A stretch of 21,940 nt of DNA from CAYPTI01 sp964413525 [NCBI: uncultured bacterium] (GTDB lineage Bacteria; T1Sed10-126): assembly GCA_964413525.1 (NCBI GenBank), contig CAYPTI010000007.1, positions 1,823 through 23,762 of the forward strand. The letters are read 5' to 3'. Both the position numbers and the translations under genes were made by a program. Within the stretch, counting starts at the first letter, position 1. Each line of letters begins with the position of its first letter. Shown here piece by piece: positions 1-7,745 of the stretch. The notes under the pieces are model-generated. The model worked only from the letters and a program-made list of their open reading frames with translations, ran no database searches and was not told where the DNA came from.

Positions 1-501
1 CGACTCCGGGGATTGACCCTGCTGGGGATCGACGAGCTGTTTCCCGACTGGTTAACTCCCCGGAAGCATCTGGCCGGCCCGGAACCCTCCGAGGAAAGCC
101 GCCGGACCCGGGAGGTACTGGCTCCCGTGGCCGGCTGGCTGGCCGATCGCGAGGTCGGTCAGACCGTTCTCGGATGCCGCCGAACGGTCGTTGCCCTCGA
201 GGCGCTGGAAGGCACCTTTGAGTGCATCGACCGGGCGGGCTCCCTGGCCGGTCCCGGTTGCGTGATGGTGAAACGGGCCCGGTCCGAGCAGGACCTGCGG
301 TTTGAGGTCCCGGTGACGGGGGAAGAAACGCTCCGGAAACTCGTCGACATCGAGGCCTCGGCGTTGTTCCTGGAGGCCGGTTCAACCGTCTGGGTTGAAC
401 GGCCGGCGTGCCGTCGCCTGGCGGAGCAACATGAAATCAGTCTGGTTGGATGGAAGGAGACACCTTCGTGGAAACGGTGGCTACCGGGCTTCAACGAATA
501 G
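1..501 (+). CDS. lpxI: LpxI-family UDP-2,3-diacylglucosamine pyrophosphatase, 3' part
   Basis: LpxI hydrolyses UDP-2,3-diacylglucosamine to lipid X and UMP in lipid A synthesis, at the cytoplasmic side of the inner membrane. The reading frame is open from base 1, so the N-terminal part (roughly 100 residues in the family) lies outside the window. The TTG at 13 is unlikely to be the true start. The visible part matches the C-terminal domain of the family: the stretch VGQTV, then ALEALEGTFECIDRAG, VMVKRARSEQDLRFEVP, and a terminal LFLEAGSTVWVER segment before LVGW. These correspond to the conserved core (VGQTVVV, AIEGTD, VKVAKPNQDLRFDVP, EAGKTL). The end overlaps the start of the HAD gene. I am confident of the family; the reaction comes from family knowledge. 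Confidence 0.85.
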   Translation, partial: RLRGLTLLGIDELFPDWLTPRKHLAGPEPSEESRRTREVLAPVAGWLADREVGQTVLGCRRTVVALEALEGTFECIDRAGSLAGPGCVMVKRARSEQDLRFEVPVTGEETLRKLVDIEASALFLEAGSTVWVERPACRRLAEQHEISLVGWKETPSWKRWLPGFNE

Positions 502-1184
502 TTTTTGACATGGATGATACCCTCCTTCAAACCGGGGTCCTCTATCGACGCGCTTTGCGTCGATTTGCCGATCGGGTGCGGGAGCAATTCCCGCAGGTGA
601 GCGATTCCAAGGAGGTCATCACCCGTCAGGAGATCATCGATCAGGAATCGCTGGCTCAGCAGGGTTTTTCCAAGGAGAGATTCCCCCGTTCCCTGGCCGA
701 GACCTGGAAATACTATTGCCGGGGGTGCGGGGAGGATCCACGGCCCGATGACCTGCGGGTCGCCGAAGAAATCGGGCGGTCGGTGTACGAAACCATTCCC
801 GATCCGCTGGACGGGATGAACGATCTGCTGGTTGACCTCTCCCGCCGGTATGATCTGGTCCTGTACACGATGGGGGATCCGACCGTTCAGCGGCCCAAAA
901 TCCGGGAGCACAACCTGGCCGAGCATTTTCAGGAACTTCACATCGTTCCGGCCAAGGACACGGAGACGCTGGCCCGCGTCGTTCAGCCATACTTGCCCGA
1001 ACAGGTCCTCCTCGTGGGGGATTCCCTGCGGTCGGAAATCCGTCCGGCCCTGGACCTCGGGGTTCCCTGCGTGTATCGGAAGCCGGAGTTCCCCTGGAGT
1101 TACCATCAGGTCGAGCTCGAGGAATCGGTCCCGGTGATCAAACGGTTGCCCGAACTCAAACAACTGTTGGACCGAGGAACCTGA
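468..1184 (+). CDS. HAD-superfamily hydrolase
   Basis: This is a haloacid dehalogenase-type hydrolase, probably a phosphatase of unknown substrate in the cytoplasm. Motif I is FDMDDTL with the nucleophile Asp at residue 14 and the acid/base Asp at 16. Motif II is the Thr in LVLYTMGD, the motif III lysine is in the PKI segment, and motif IV is LLVGDSLRSEI. The insert between motifs I and II is helical, as in phosphoglycolate-phosphatase-like members. Two starts are possible: ATG at 450, overlapping lpxI by 52 bases, or GTG at 468. I chose GTG because AAGGAGA at 454-460 sits 7 bases before it, while the ATG has no obvious ribosome binding site. The protein would be 238 residues. Its role next to lpxI is unknown. 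Confidence 0.85.
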   Translation: METVATGLQRIVFDMDDTLLQTGVLYRRALRRFADRVREQFPQVSDSKEVITRQEIIDQESLAQQGFSKERFPRSLAETWKYYCRGCGEDPRPDDLRVAEEIGRSVYETIPDPLDGMNDLLVDLSRRYDLVLYTMGDPTVQRPKIREHNLAEHFQELHIVPAKDTETLARVVQPYLPEQVLLVGDSLRSEIRPALDLGVPCVYRKPEFPWSYHQVELEESVPVIKRLPELKQLLDRGT

Positions 1185-1211
1185 GCCCCGCTGGGCTGGA
1201 AACCCGGCCTG

Positions 1212-1220
1212 TGATAAACT
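1212..1220 (+). promoter_or_regulatory. possible extended -10 promoter before the S41 protease gene
   Basis: TGA-TAAACT fits the extended -10 form TGn-TAnnnT, 24 bases before the ATG at 1245. No good -35 hexamer lies 16-18 bases upstream, so this is a weak call based on pattern alone. Confidence 0.25.
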
Positions 1221-1244
1221 AGCTTCATTCAATCCGTCAGGGGT

Positions 1245-2933
1245 ATGTTGATCATGACCAGATTCCGGGAACGACCTCACCTTCCAACACTTGTTGTCCT
1301 TTCCTTCCTCATTTTTCTGGCGTTTTCTCTCCCCGCGTCGTCTTCCATTTTCTCCTTCCAGAGTTCTCTGGAAGCCCAGGCCATCGATTCGGCGGTGAAT
1401 TACACCCGAGATCTTTATTACGATCCCGACGGAGTCGATCTCAAGAAGATGCTCCATGAGGGACTCCGTGAGGGGGTTCTGGCCGCGGGTGGAGATACCG
1501 AGACCGTAAACATTGACGCCGAAATCCCGGAGGACCCGGAGTGGAACGACCTTCGTGCGTCGTCCCTCGAACAGCGTCTGCGAACCCTGCTTTCCCGGAC
1601 GGAAATTGAGGATCCCTCGGCCGAAGCGGTCCTGTACGACGCCGCGGAGGGCATGTTCTCGGCCCTTGAGGATCCGTACACGCGGTTGATCCGGGAGGAC
1701 GAATACGAGGACCTCAAGACGGAGACGAGTCAGGAGTTCGGCGGCCTCGGGATCTTCATCAGTTTTGAGGAGGAGGAACTTACCGTGGTGGCGCCGATCG
1801 AGGGGACACCCGCCTTTGAGGCCGGCCTGATGCCCCGGGATCGGATTACGGAAATCGACGGGGAGCCGGCCTCGGAACTGGAGAACATCCAGGACGCCGT
1901 CGACCGGCTTCGCGGCGAGAAAGGCTCCCAGGTCGAGCTGACGATCCAGCGGGGAGAAGGTGAATTCCAGGTTGAATTGACCCGGGATGAGATCCCCATC
2001 CAGACGGTGTATTCGGAGATGGTCGATTCGGAACGGGGAATCGGAGTCATCAGGATCACCAACTTCGGGGAGCAGACTGCGCAGGAGGTACGGGACGAGC
2101 TGGAATCCCTCCGGGAACAGGGACTGGAAGCGCTCCTGCTGGATCTGCGGGGGAATCCGGGAGGCCTGTTGAGCGCGGCCTCCCAGGTGGCGGACCTCTG
2201 GATCGACGAGGGAAACATCGTTCGGACCCAGGGACGAACCTCCCGCCAGAACCAGGGGTTCCCGGCTTCCTCCAGTTCGGTGGACAACGATTACGAGATG
2301 ATGGTTCTCGTGGACGGTGGATCGGCAAGCGGATCGGAAATTGTGGCCGGGGCTCTGCAGGCTCACGACCGGGCGACCATCGTCGGAGAGCAGACCTTCG
2401 GGAAGGGACTGGTGCAGTCCGTTTTTCCACTGGACGACGGCTCGGCCCTCTCGTTGACCACGGCCCGTTACTTCACTCCGGACAACCGGGTGATTCACGG
2501 GGAGGGGATCGAGCCACAGATCAAAGTTGAACGTCAGGAACCGGATGAAGAAACCCAGGAAGAACTTCGCCAGCTCACCGAGGAAAACACCATCGGTCGC
2601 TGGATCGGTGACCGGGAGGACGTGTCGGGGGATCGGTTGCCGGAGGAATTGGTGCGGCATCTTCGGGAGGAGGGCTACACCCTCGACGAACGGTACATCC
2701 GCATGCGGTACAACCAGGTTCTGGCCCGGCAGGAGGGTCGGACCATGGTGATCGATCCTCAGTCGGATTCCCAGCTTCGTCGAAGCCTGAAGGCCTTCCG
2801 CGGGTTGATGGATGGAATGAGTCCCGAACAAATTTCTTCCGAAGACGAACCACCGCATTTAGAAGCCTTTTATGAGCGGAAGGACGGGACGCAACTCGGT
2901 TCCGAGATTGCCACCGCCTATCGTTCGCTATGA
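1245..2933 (+). CDS. S41-family C-terminal processing protease with PDZ domain
   Basis: This is a CtpA/Tsp-like serine protease that acts outside the cytoplasmic membrane on envelope proteins. A hydrophobic signal segment covers about residues 14-33. The PDZ domain spans about 165-250 (FGGLGIFI at its start, then AFEAGLMPRDRITEIDG). The S41 domain follows, with LLLDLRGNPGG at 297-307, SASGSEIVAG around the catalytic Ser362, and TFGKGLVQ with Lys387 and Gln391. The Ser-Lys spacing of 25 matches the family. The C-terminal ~140 residues are charged and poorly recognisable. ATG 1245 is the longest start; ATG 1254 has better spacing (10 bases) from AGGGG at 1239-1243 and may be the real one. It is followed by a polysaccharide deacetylase, a common envelope-locus pairing. 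Confidence 0.93.
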   Translation: MLIMTRFRERPHLPTLVVLSFLIFLAFSLPASSSIFSFQSSLEAQAIDSAVNYTRDLYYDPDGVDLKKMLHEGLREGVLAAGGDTETVNIDAEIPEDPEWNDLRASSLEQRLRTLLSRTEIEDPSAEAVLYDAAEGMFSALEDPYTRLIREDEYEDLKTETSQEFGGLGIFISFEEEELTVVAPIEGTPAFEAGLMPRDRITEIDGEPASELENIQDAVDRLRGEKGSQVELTIQRGEGEFQVELTRDEIPIQTVYSEMVDSERGIGVIRITNFGEQTAQEVRDELESLREQGLEALLLDLRGNPGGLLSAASQVADLWIDEGNIVRTQGRTSRQNQGFPASSSSVDNDYEMMVLVDGGSASGSEIVAGALQAHDRATIVGEQTFGKGLVQSVFPLDDGSALSLTTARYFTPDNRVIHGEGIEPQIKVERQEPDEETQEELRQLTEENTIGRWIGDREDVSGDRLPEELVRHLREEGYTLDERYIRMRYNQVLARQEGRTMVIDPQSDSQLRRSLKAFRGLMDGMSPEQISSEDEPPHLEAFYERKDGTQLGSEIATAYRSL

Positions 2934-3027
2934 GGCCGGGTGGGATCGCCGGGAACCGGGTTAGGGGGCGTGCGGGTCCCCCCGATCGACCGAACGGCCC
3001 GGTTCGTGGTCGGAACCGAAGGGAACC

Positions 3028-3927
3028 ATGAGCAGTCGTGGGTTTGTGATCCTGGGAGGCCTTGTCTTCGCGGTAGCTCTGGGAATTTACGTTTTGGGTC
3101 CGGTGTTTCGGGACGGTTCAACCACCGACCAGGATCCTGGTTCCCCGGCGGGAGAAGAGGAAGCCCTCCCGGAGCCGGAATCAGACCGGCCGGATCGGCC
3201 CCTGGGTGAGTCGGACCCCGATCGCCCCCGGGTGGCCATCGTGATCGACGACCTGGGATACGAGATGGGAACCGTGGAGACGTTCGAATCCATCTCCCAG
3301 GACCTGACGATGGCCGTCATCCCGGACCGTCCGTACAGCGATGAACTGTACGAACGCTGGAAAAACGAGTTTGAGTTTCTCGTTCACATGCCGATGGAAC
3401 CGCGGGATTTTCCGGAGGTGGATCCCGGGGAGAACGCCCTGTTTCTGGGGATGAACGGATCGGAAATTCGTCGAAGGGTCCGTCAGTCACTGCGCAGGTA
3501 TCCCTCCGCCGTCGGGATGAACAACCACATGGGTTCGGCTTTTACGGGGGATGCGGAGTCCATGCGACACGTGCTACGGGTTCTGTCGGAAGAAGGGATG
3601 TTTTTCCTGGACAGCAACACGACCCGTGATTCGGTCGTTTCCCGGGTCGCCTCGGAGCTGAACGTTCCCGTGGGAGTGAACAGGGTGTTTCTTGACAACG
3701 TCCAGTCGCGGGAGCACATCGCCGCTCAGCTGGAAACGCTGATTGACCGGGCCAGGCGGGAAGGGCAGGCCATTGGCATCGGACACGTCCAGTCGATGGA
3801 GACGGCCCGGGTGCTGGCCGATCGGCTGCCGGACTACGAGGAGGAGGTTCAGTTCGTTCCGGTCAGCGAAATTATCACGGGCTCGCGGGCCGCACCGGCC
3901 GTTCCCCTGCCGGATGCGTTGTGGTGA
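3028..3927 (+). CDS. divergent polysaccharide deacetylase (DUF610/YibQ family)
   Basis: This is a NodB-fold protein related to polysaccharide deacetylases; the actual substrate in this family is not established. An N-terminal membrane anchor lies at about residues 6-25, followed by an acidic, Pro-rich linker (30-67). The domain then begins with VAIVIDDLGYE at 69-79 and carries HMPMEP near 120, NNHMGS at 165-170, DSNTT at 195-199 and the late IGIGHV segment, all hallmarks of the divergent family. The metal-site Asp pair is IDDLG. The start ATG is preceded by AAGGGA. The gene stands 94 bases after the S41 protease, and the anchor suggests it works in the periplasm on the same envelope process. 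299 residues. Confidence 0.88.
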   Translation: MSSRGFVILGGLVFAVALGIYVLGPVFRDGSTTDQDPGSPAGEEEALPEPESDRPDRPLGESDPDRPRVAIVIDDLGYEMGTVETFESISQDLTMAVIPDRPYSDELYERWKNEFEFLVHMPMEPRDFPEVDPGENALFLGMNGSEIRRRVRQSLRRYPSAVGMNNHMGSAFTGDAESMRHVLRVLSEEGMFFLDSNTTRDSVVSRVASELNVPVGVNRVFLDNVQSREHIAAQLETLIDRARREGQAIGIGHVQSMETARVLADRLPDYEEEVQFVPVSEIITGSRAAPAVPLPDALW

Positions 3928-3937
3928 CGGTCGCAGC

Positions 3938-3965
3938 TTGATTTTTGAATCAATCGTTAGATAAT
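3938..3965 (+). promoter_or_regulatory. sigma70-like promoter for the transketolase genes
   Basis: TTGATT at 3938-3943 (4 of 6 consensus) and GATAAT at 3960-3965 (5 of 6) are separated by 16 bases. The stretch is AT-rich against GC-rich neighbours. A transcript would start near 3972, and AGGAGA at 3995-4000 lies 6 bases before the ATG at 4007. The pairing fits well but is untested. Confidence 0.6.
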
Positions 3966-4006
3966 TCGCTTCAAAAAAATTACCCCTGAAGGACAGGAGA
4001 AAACCG

Positions 4007-4843
4007 ATGTCTTCCCCATCTGATCTGCACCGTCTGACGGTGAACATCCGCCGCGATATCCTGACCATGCTTCACGCGGCCGGAAGCGGACACCCGGGCG
4101 GATCGCTCTCCATGGTGGAACTGCTTACCGCTCTGTTTTTTGACGTGATGGATTATCGCCCCGAAGCTCCCGATTGGGACCGCCGGGATCGATTCGTGCT
4201 CAGCAAGGGACACGGGGTCCCGGCCCTGTACGCCACGCTGGCCCATCGAGGGGTCTTTCCCCGGGAAGATTTGATGACCCTTCGGAAGCTCGGTAGCCCG
4301 CTTCAGGGGCATCCCGACGTCAGTCGCATGCCGGCCGTTGAGGCCTCCACCGGGTCGCTCGGTCAGGGGTTGTCCATTGCGGCGGGCATGGCAATGGGGA
4401 GCGAATTGAACGGATTTGACAACCACGTTTTCTGCCTGATCAGCGACGGGGAAAACAACGAAGGACAGATCTGGGAGGCGGCCCTGTTCGCCCCCAACCA
4501 TCAACTGGCCAACCTGACGGTGATCGTCGATTACAACAAATATCAGCTGGACGGAGCGACGGAGGACGTGCTGTCCCTGGAACCCATGGTGGACAAATGG
4601 GAATCCTTCGGCTGGCACGTGGACCGGATCGACGGCCACGACCTGGAAACCGTGGTGGACGTCCTCGGGGAGGCGCGGAAGGACCGGGAGTCCCCGCACT
4701 GCATCATCGCCGACACCATCAAGGGAAAGGGCGTGAGCTTCATGGAAGGGAACAACGAATTTCACGGTCGAGCTCCGACGGACGAGGAGCTCGAACGGGC
4801 TCTGGACGAGCTCGCGGTCAACCGGGAGGCGGTGATGACCTGA
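4007..4843 (+). CDS. transketolase, N-terminal (TPP-binding) subunit
   Basis: This is one half of a split transketolase, which transfers two-carbon ketol units between sugar phosphates in the non-oxidative pentose phosphate pathway. The protein has 278 residues, the usual size for the separate N-terminal subunit. It shows AAGSGHPGGSLS near residue 25-36, RFVLSKGHG near 65, EASTGSLGQGLSIAAGMA near 110-127, and the thiamine diphosphate/Mg motif SDGENNEGQIWEA followed by DYNKYQLDG. A strong ribosome binding site (AGGAGA, 6-base spacing) precedes the ATG. The stop overlaps the start of the C-terminal subunit as TGATG, so the two are translationally coupled. Cytoplasmic. Confidence 0.95.
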   Translation: MSSPSDLHRLTVNIRRDILTMLHAAGSGHPGGSLSMVELLTALFFDVMDYRPEAPDWDRRDRFVLSKGHGVPALYATLAHRGVFPREDLMTLRKLGSPLQGHPDVSRMPAVEASTGSLGQGLSIAAGMAMGSELNGFDNHVFCLISDGENNEGQIWEAALFAPNHQLANLTVIVDYNKYQLDGATEDVLSLEPMVDKWESFGWHVDRIDGHDLETVVDVLGEARKDRESPHCIIADTIKGKGVSFMEGNNEFHGRAPTDEELERALDELAVNREAVMT

Positions 4844-5802
4844 TGGAGTTCGAGATCGGTCTGCCAACACGAAACGCGTACGGCGAAGCCCTTCGAGACC
4901 TGGGTGGGGAACGGGAGGACGTGATCGTTCTGGACGCGGATCTTTCCAAATCAACCCGGACCTACATGTTTGCGGAAGAGTACCCCGACCGGTTCCACAA
5001 CGTGGGCATTCAGGAGGCCAACCTCGTCGGCCTGGCCGCCGGGTTTGCCTCCACCGGATGGGTTCCTTTTGTCAGCAGCTTTGCCTGTTTTCTGGTCTGC
5101 CGTGCGTACGATCAGATCCGAGTGTCGGTTGCTTACTCCGAGCTCCCCGTTAAGTTTGTCGCCTCCCACGGCGGCATCAGCGGGGGGGAGGACGGAGTCA
5201 CCCAGCAGAGCGTCGAGGACCTGGCGCTGATGTCGGCCACCCCCGGGGTGTCCGTGCTCGTCCCGGCCGACGAACACGCAACCCGGGAGTTGACCCCTTC
5301 GCTCATGGACATCGACGGGCCGGCGTACATGCGGACGGGGAGACCGAACGCCCCGATCGTGTACGACGAAGAGGATGAGTTCTTCCCGGGAGGTTCCCAC
5401 CGGCTTCGCCGCGGTGATGACGTAACCATCGTTGCCTGTGGGCTCCTCGTGGCCGAGGCGTTGAAGGCCGCCGACGACCTGTCCTCCCGGGGAATCGAGG
5501 CCGACGTTATTGATGCGTACTCGATGAAACCGCTTGACCGAGAGTCCATCGTGAACTCCGTCCGAAAGACCGGCCGACTCGTGGTCGCCGAAGAACATCA
5601 GATCTGGGGCGGATTGGGAAGCGCCGTGGCCCGGGCTGTCAGCGAGGTACACCCGGTCCCGACGGAATTTGTCGCCATTGACGACACCTACGCCGAATCC
5701 GGGGACGGGTACGAACTGCTGGACGTCTACGGACTTACCGCCCCCTCCATTGAAGAGGCCGTGGATACCGTCCTCTCCGACCGGTCGCCCGTGACGGCCT
5801 GA
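4843..5802 (+). CDS. transketolase, C-terminal subunit
   Basis: This is the partner subunit of the gene before it and supplies the pyrimidine-binding and C-terminal domains of transketolase. It has 319 residues, typical for the subunit. It shows DADLSKSTRT, the HNVGIQEANLVGLAAG segment with the catalytic glutamate, SHGGISGGEDGVTQQSVED, VLVPADEHATRE, and a C-terminal domain with YSMKPLD and VVAEEHQIWGGLGSAVA. The start is the ATG at 4843, which shares a base with the upstream stop codon. A longer reading frame in phase reaches back to 4597, but it lies inside the N-terminal subunit gene and adds no conserved sequence, so I rejected it. Confidence 0.95.
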   Translation: MEFEIGLPTRNAYGEALRDLGGEREDVIVLDADLSKSTRTYMFAEEYPDRFHNVGIQEANLVGLAAGFASTGWVPFVSSFACFLVCRAYDQIRVSVAYSELPVKFVASHGGISGGEDGVTQQSVEDLALMSATPGVSVLVPADEHATRELTPSLMDIDGPAYMRTGRPNAPIVYDEEDEFFPGGSHRLRRGDDVTIVACGLLVAEALKAADDLSSRGIEADVIDAYSMKPLDRESIVNSVRKTGRLVVAEEHQIWGGLGSAVARAVSEVHPVPTEFVAIDDTYAESGDGYELLDVYGLTAPSIEEAVDTVLSDRSPVTA

Positions 5803-5821
5803 TTGGTCGGCGAACCCGTCC

Positions 5822-6583
5822 ATGGGAGAGCCGTTCTGGCAGGATCGGCGGGTCTGGATAACCGGTGCCTCCTCCGGCATCGGCCGGGCCCTGACGGAAG
5901 AACTGGCCTCCCGGGGTGCCCGGCTGGCCGTATCGGCCCGCCGGAAATCTAATCTCCGAGATCTTGCCGAACGGTGTTCCGGAGCGGAGGTTCGGGTTCA
6001 TCCCCTGGACGTTACGGATCGCGAGGCCACCCGGGCCGTTTGTGCTGAATTGAAGGACGCCTGGGGGGGAGTGGACAGCGTCGTCCTGAACGCCGGGATC
6101 AGCGAACTCAACGAACCGGGGGAGTTTGACGCCGGATCCGTTCGCCGGGTCCACGAGGTAAACTTCCTCGGCAACGTGTACGGGATCGAGGCCTCCCTTC
6201 CCCTGCTGGACGCTTCCGACGATCCGCACCTCGCCGGGATCAGCAGCGCCTCGGCGTACGGACCCCTGCCGACCGCGGGAGCCTACGGATCGTCAAAGGC
6301 CGCCCAGAAATATTTGTTGGAATCGCTTCAGTTTGACCTGGAGCCCCGCGGGATCCGGGTTAGCGTCGTTTGCCCCGGCTTCGTTCGCACCCCCCTGATC
6401 GATAAGAATGATTTTCCCATGCCGTTTCTAATGGAGCCCGACCAGGCGGCCGCTCGCATCGCCGACGGTCTGGCGAACGGACGTTCGGAGATCCACTTTC
6501 CCAAACCCCTGACTCTGGCGACGAAACTGGTTTCCAACCTACCCGGATCGCTGTACCGGTGGATTTTGAGACGAGTCCGGTAG
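5822..6583 (+). CDS. short-chain dehydrogenase/reductase (SDR)
   Basis: This is a classical SDR with a Rossmann fold that binds NAD(P)H; the substrate cannot be told from sequence. The cofactor loop TGASSGIG is at residues 14-21, LNAG at 89-92, and the catalytic set is Ser142, Tyr155 and Lys159 (AYGSSK). PGFVRTPL follows at 185-192. Arg residues after the second strand (SARRKSN, 38-44) suggest NADP(H) preference, which is inference. The C-terminus (PLTLATKLVSNLPGSLYRWILRRVR) is basic and amphipathic and may touch the membrane. 253 residues. The ATG lacks a clear ribosome binding site, and the gene follows the transketolase genes after 19 bases, so it may be read with them. Confidence 0.9.
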   Translation: MGEPFWQDRRVWITGASSGIGRALTEELASRGARLAVSARRKSNLRDLAERCSGAEVRVHPLDVTDREATRAVCAELKDAWGGVDSVVLNAGISELNEPGEFDAGSVRRVHEVNFLGNVYGIEASLPLLDASDDPHLAGISSASAYGPLPTAGAYGSSKAAQKYLLESLQFDLEPRGIRVSVVCPGFVRTPLIDKNDFPMPFLMEPDQAAARIADGLANGRSEIHFPKPLTLATKLVSNLPGSLYRWILRRVR

Positions 6584-6591
6584 AGCGAATT

Positions 6592-6614
6592 CGAACCGGT
6601 ACGGACCGGGTTCG
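6592..6614 (+). terminator. hairpin after the SDR gene, possible terminator
   Basis: CGAACCGGT pairs with ACCGGGTTCG (9 pairs with one bulged base) around a 4-base loop, just 8 bases after the SDR stop. No T-run follows, so intrinsic termination is uncertain; it could also simply stabilise the 3' end. Confidence 0.3.
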
Positions 6615-6685
6615 CGTCGGATCCAGGCAGCCGAAGCGTTCCGGGGGGATCTGATCTGGAATCAGTCGTCGAAGCGCTCCGGCAG

Positions 6686-7147
6686 GTGGGCTGGTGGATG
6701 CTGGAACAGGTTTTCCGGGCGGCGGCGTTTGAGGGCTGGGGGACGCTGCTGGTGTTCGTCGTGGCGTTGCTGATCGGGTTGATCGGGCTGGTGATCCTTC
6801 AGGCTCGAACCGAAGACCCCAGGGACGTCGTAGACGGCCGTTCGGGCGGAAGAACGGTTTCCGGCCGGTCCGAACCGGGCCGGAGGGGAGCGTCGGGGAG
6901 GCGGGATCCTCGGGATCCGGATACAGACGAGGAGTGGCCGGTCCTGCTGCGGGAGACCCGGGGACATCGCGGTGACATCGTCGTCGGGTTTTTGCGTCAG
7001 CACGGGATCGAGGTCCAATACGATTCCTCTCCCGGCGGCGGTCTCGGAACCGGACAGGTCGTTCGGGTCGATCCCCGGGATGAATCCGAGGCCCGCCGGT
7101 TGCTGGACGATCGGGACCTGCTGGAGAACGCTCCGGAACGGGGGTGA
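6686..7147 (+). CDS. small membrane-anchored protein with DUF2007-like C-terminal domain
   Basis: I do not recognise a defined function. An N-terminal transmembrane segment (about residues 19-41, WGTLLVFVVALLIGLIGLVI) is followed by a basic, Gly/Arg/Asp-rich linker (43-85). A compact C-terminal domain follows: VLLRETRGHRGDIVVGFLRQHGIEV, GGGLGTGQVVRVDPRDESEARRLLDD. This pattern (a short alpha/beta unit reading 'residue-level change, inner strand, VxVxxxDxxxAxxLL') resembles the putative signal-transducing DUF2007 family. The start is uncertain: GTG 6686 gives 153 residues and ATG 6698 is an alternative; neither has a convincing ribosome binding site. It precedes ccmE by ~100 bases but is separated from it by a promoter-like site, so a link to haem attachment is not implied. 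Confidence 0.6.
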   Translation: MGWWMLEQVFRAAAFEGWGTLLVFVVALLIGLIGLVILQARTEDPRDVVDGRSGGRTVSGRSEPGRRGASGRRDPRDPDTDEEWPVLLRETRGHRGDIVVGFLRQHGIEVQYDSSPGGGLGTGQVVRVDPRDESEARRLLDDRDLLENAPERG

Positions 7148-7157
7148 CGCTCTTATT

Positions 7158-7182
7158 ACAAGCGGGAAATTGGTGGTATACT
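7158..7182 (+). promoter_or_regulatory. extended -10 promoter before ccmE
   Basis: TGG-TATACT (TATACT at 7177-7182) is an extended -10 element with 5 of 6 core bases. A poor -35 (TTATTA-like, near 7153-7158) lies 18 bases upstream. A transcript would start near 7189 and run into the GGCCGACC/GGTCGGCC hairpin before ccmE. Confidence 0.5.
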
Positions 7183-7196
7183 ATCTCGATTTGCAG

Positions 7197-7224
7197 GGCC
7201 GACCGTGAGGAAACCGGGTCGGCC
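7197..7224 (+). promoter_or_regulatory. hairpin in the ccmE leader
   Basis: GGCCGACC (7197-7204) and GGTCGGCC (7217-7224) form a perfect 8-pair stem with a 12-base loop. It lies at the predicted 5' end of the ccm transcript, 13 bases before the GGGAGGG ribosome binding site at 7238-7244. It may protect the RNA 5' end or be a regulatory structure; no ligand-binding motif is recognised. Confidence 0.4.
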
Positions 7225-7250
7225 TCGTCGATTCGCCGGGAGGGTTTGCT

Positions 7251-7670
7251 GTGAACAACCGCCTGAAGTTCTTTCTTGTGGGGTTGCTGGTGGTCGGAAG
7301 CATGGGGTACCTCATCATCTCCGGCATTCAGGCCACCGGGATGCGGTACACAACGGTGGCCGAACTCCACGAACTGGACTTAACCGACTACGAACAGCAC
7401 GTCAAAGTGACCGGGAAAGCGGTTCCGGGGTCCATCGACTACGATCCTCAGGACACGTTCTTGCGTCTCCGTGTGGAGGATGAGACCGAGGAAACGGTCC
7501 GGGTGGAGTACGACGGCATCCGTCCGGACGCCCTCCAGGACGGAGCCGGAGTGATCATCGAGGGGTATTACGACAGCGATGAGAAGGTTGTGGAAGCCTA
7601 CACGCTGCTGGCCAAATGTCCGTCCCGTTACGAATCTGAACTCGACGCGTCTTCCTCCTACGATTCCTGA
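7251..7670 (+). CDS. ccmE: cytochrome c maturation haem chaperone CcmE, CXXXY type
   Basis: CcmE carries haem covalently outside the cytoplasmic membrane before it is passed to apocytochromes by CcmF. The protein has 139 residues with an N-terminal anchor (7-25) and an OB-fold domain: VKVTGKAVPGSIDYD, FLRLRVED, VRVEYDGIRPDALQDGAGVIIEGYYD, VVEAYTLLAKCPSRYE. The haem-attachment position, His in HXXXY of the well-studied enteric protein, is Cys123 here (C-P-S-R-Y). That is the variant form described for some archaea and deltaproteobacteria, which goes with loss of CcmH. The start is GTG 7251, with GGGAGGG 6 bases upstream. First gene of the ccm cluster. Confidence 0.93.
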   Translation: MNNRLKFFLVGLLVVGSMGYLIISGIQATGMRYTTVAELHELDLTDYEQHVKVTGKAVPGSIDYDPQDTFLRLRVEDETEETVRVEYDGIRPDALQDGAGVIIEGYYDSDEKVVEAYTLLAKCPSRYESELDASSSYDS

Positions 7671-7688
7671 GGGAAACGTCCGATCGGG

Positions 7689-7720
7689 GGAGTGGTTCGC
7701 TTCGGCCGGTCGCCCACTCC
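7689..7720 (+). promoter_or_regulatory. hairpin between ccmE and ccmF
   Basis: GGAGTGG (7689-7695) pairs with CCACTCC (7714-7720) around an 18-base loop in the 75-base gap between ccmE and ccmF. There is no T-run, so it is not a clear terminator; RNA processing or stability is a guess. Confidence 0.25.
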
Positions 7721-7745
7721 ACGGTACCCGGACTGACCTACGCCG

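Noticed and set aside
159-2858. 899-codon open frame on the minus strand across lpxI, the HAD gene and the S41 protease gene
   Set aside because: It is antisense to three well-supported genes, has no recognisable domain, and shows the Pro/Arg/Gly-rich composition typical of shadow frames in GC-rich DNA.
2964-2983. GGGGG/CCCCCC pair after the S41 protease gene as a terminator
   Set aside because: The short G/C-only stem has no T-run and lies in sequence that is G/C-rich throughout.
4597-4842. N-terminal extension of the transketolase C-terminal subunit
   Set aside because: The extra part lies inside the N-terminal subunit gene and is low-complexity Arg/Gly; the ATG at 4843 gives the normal family length.
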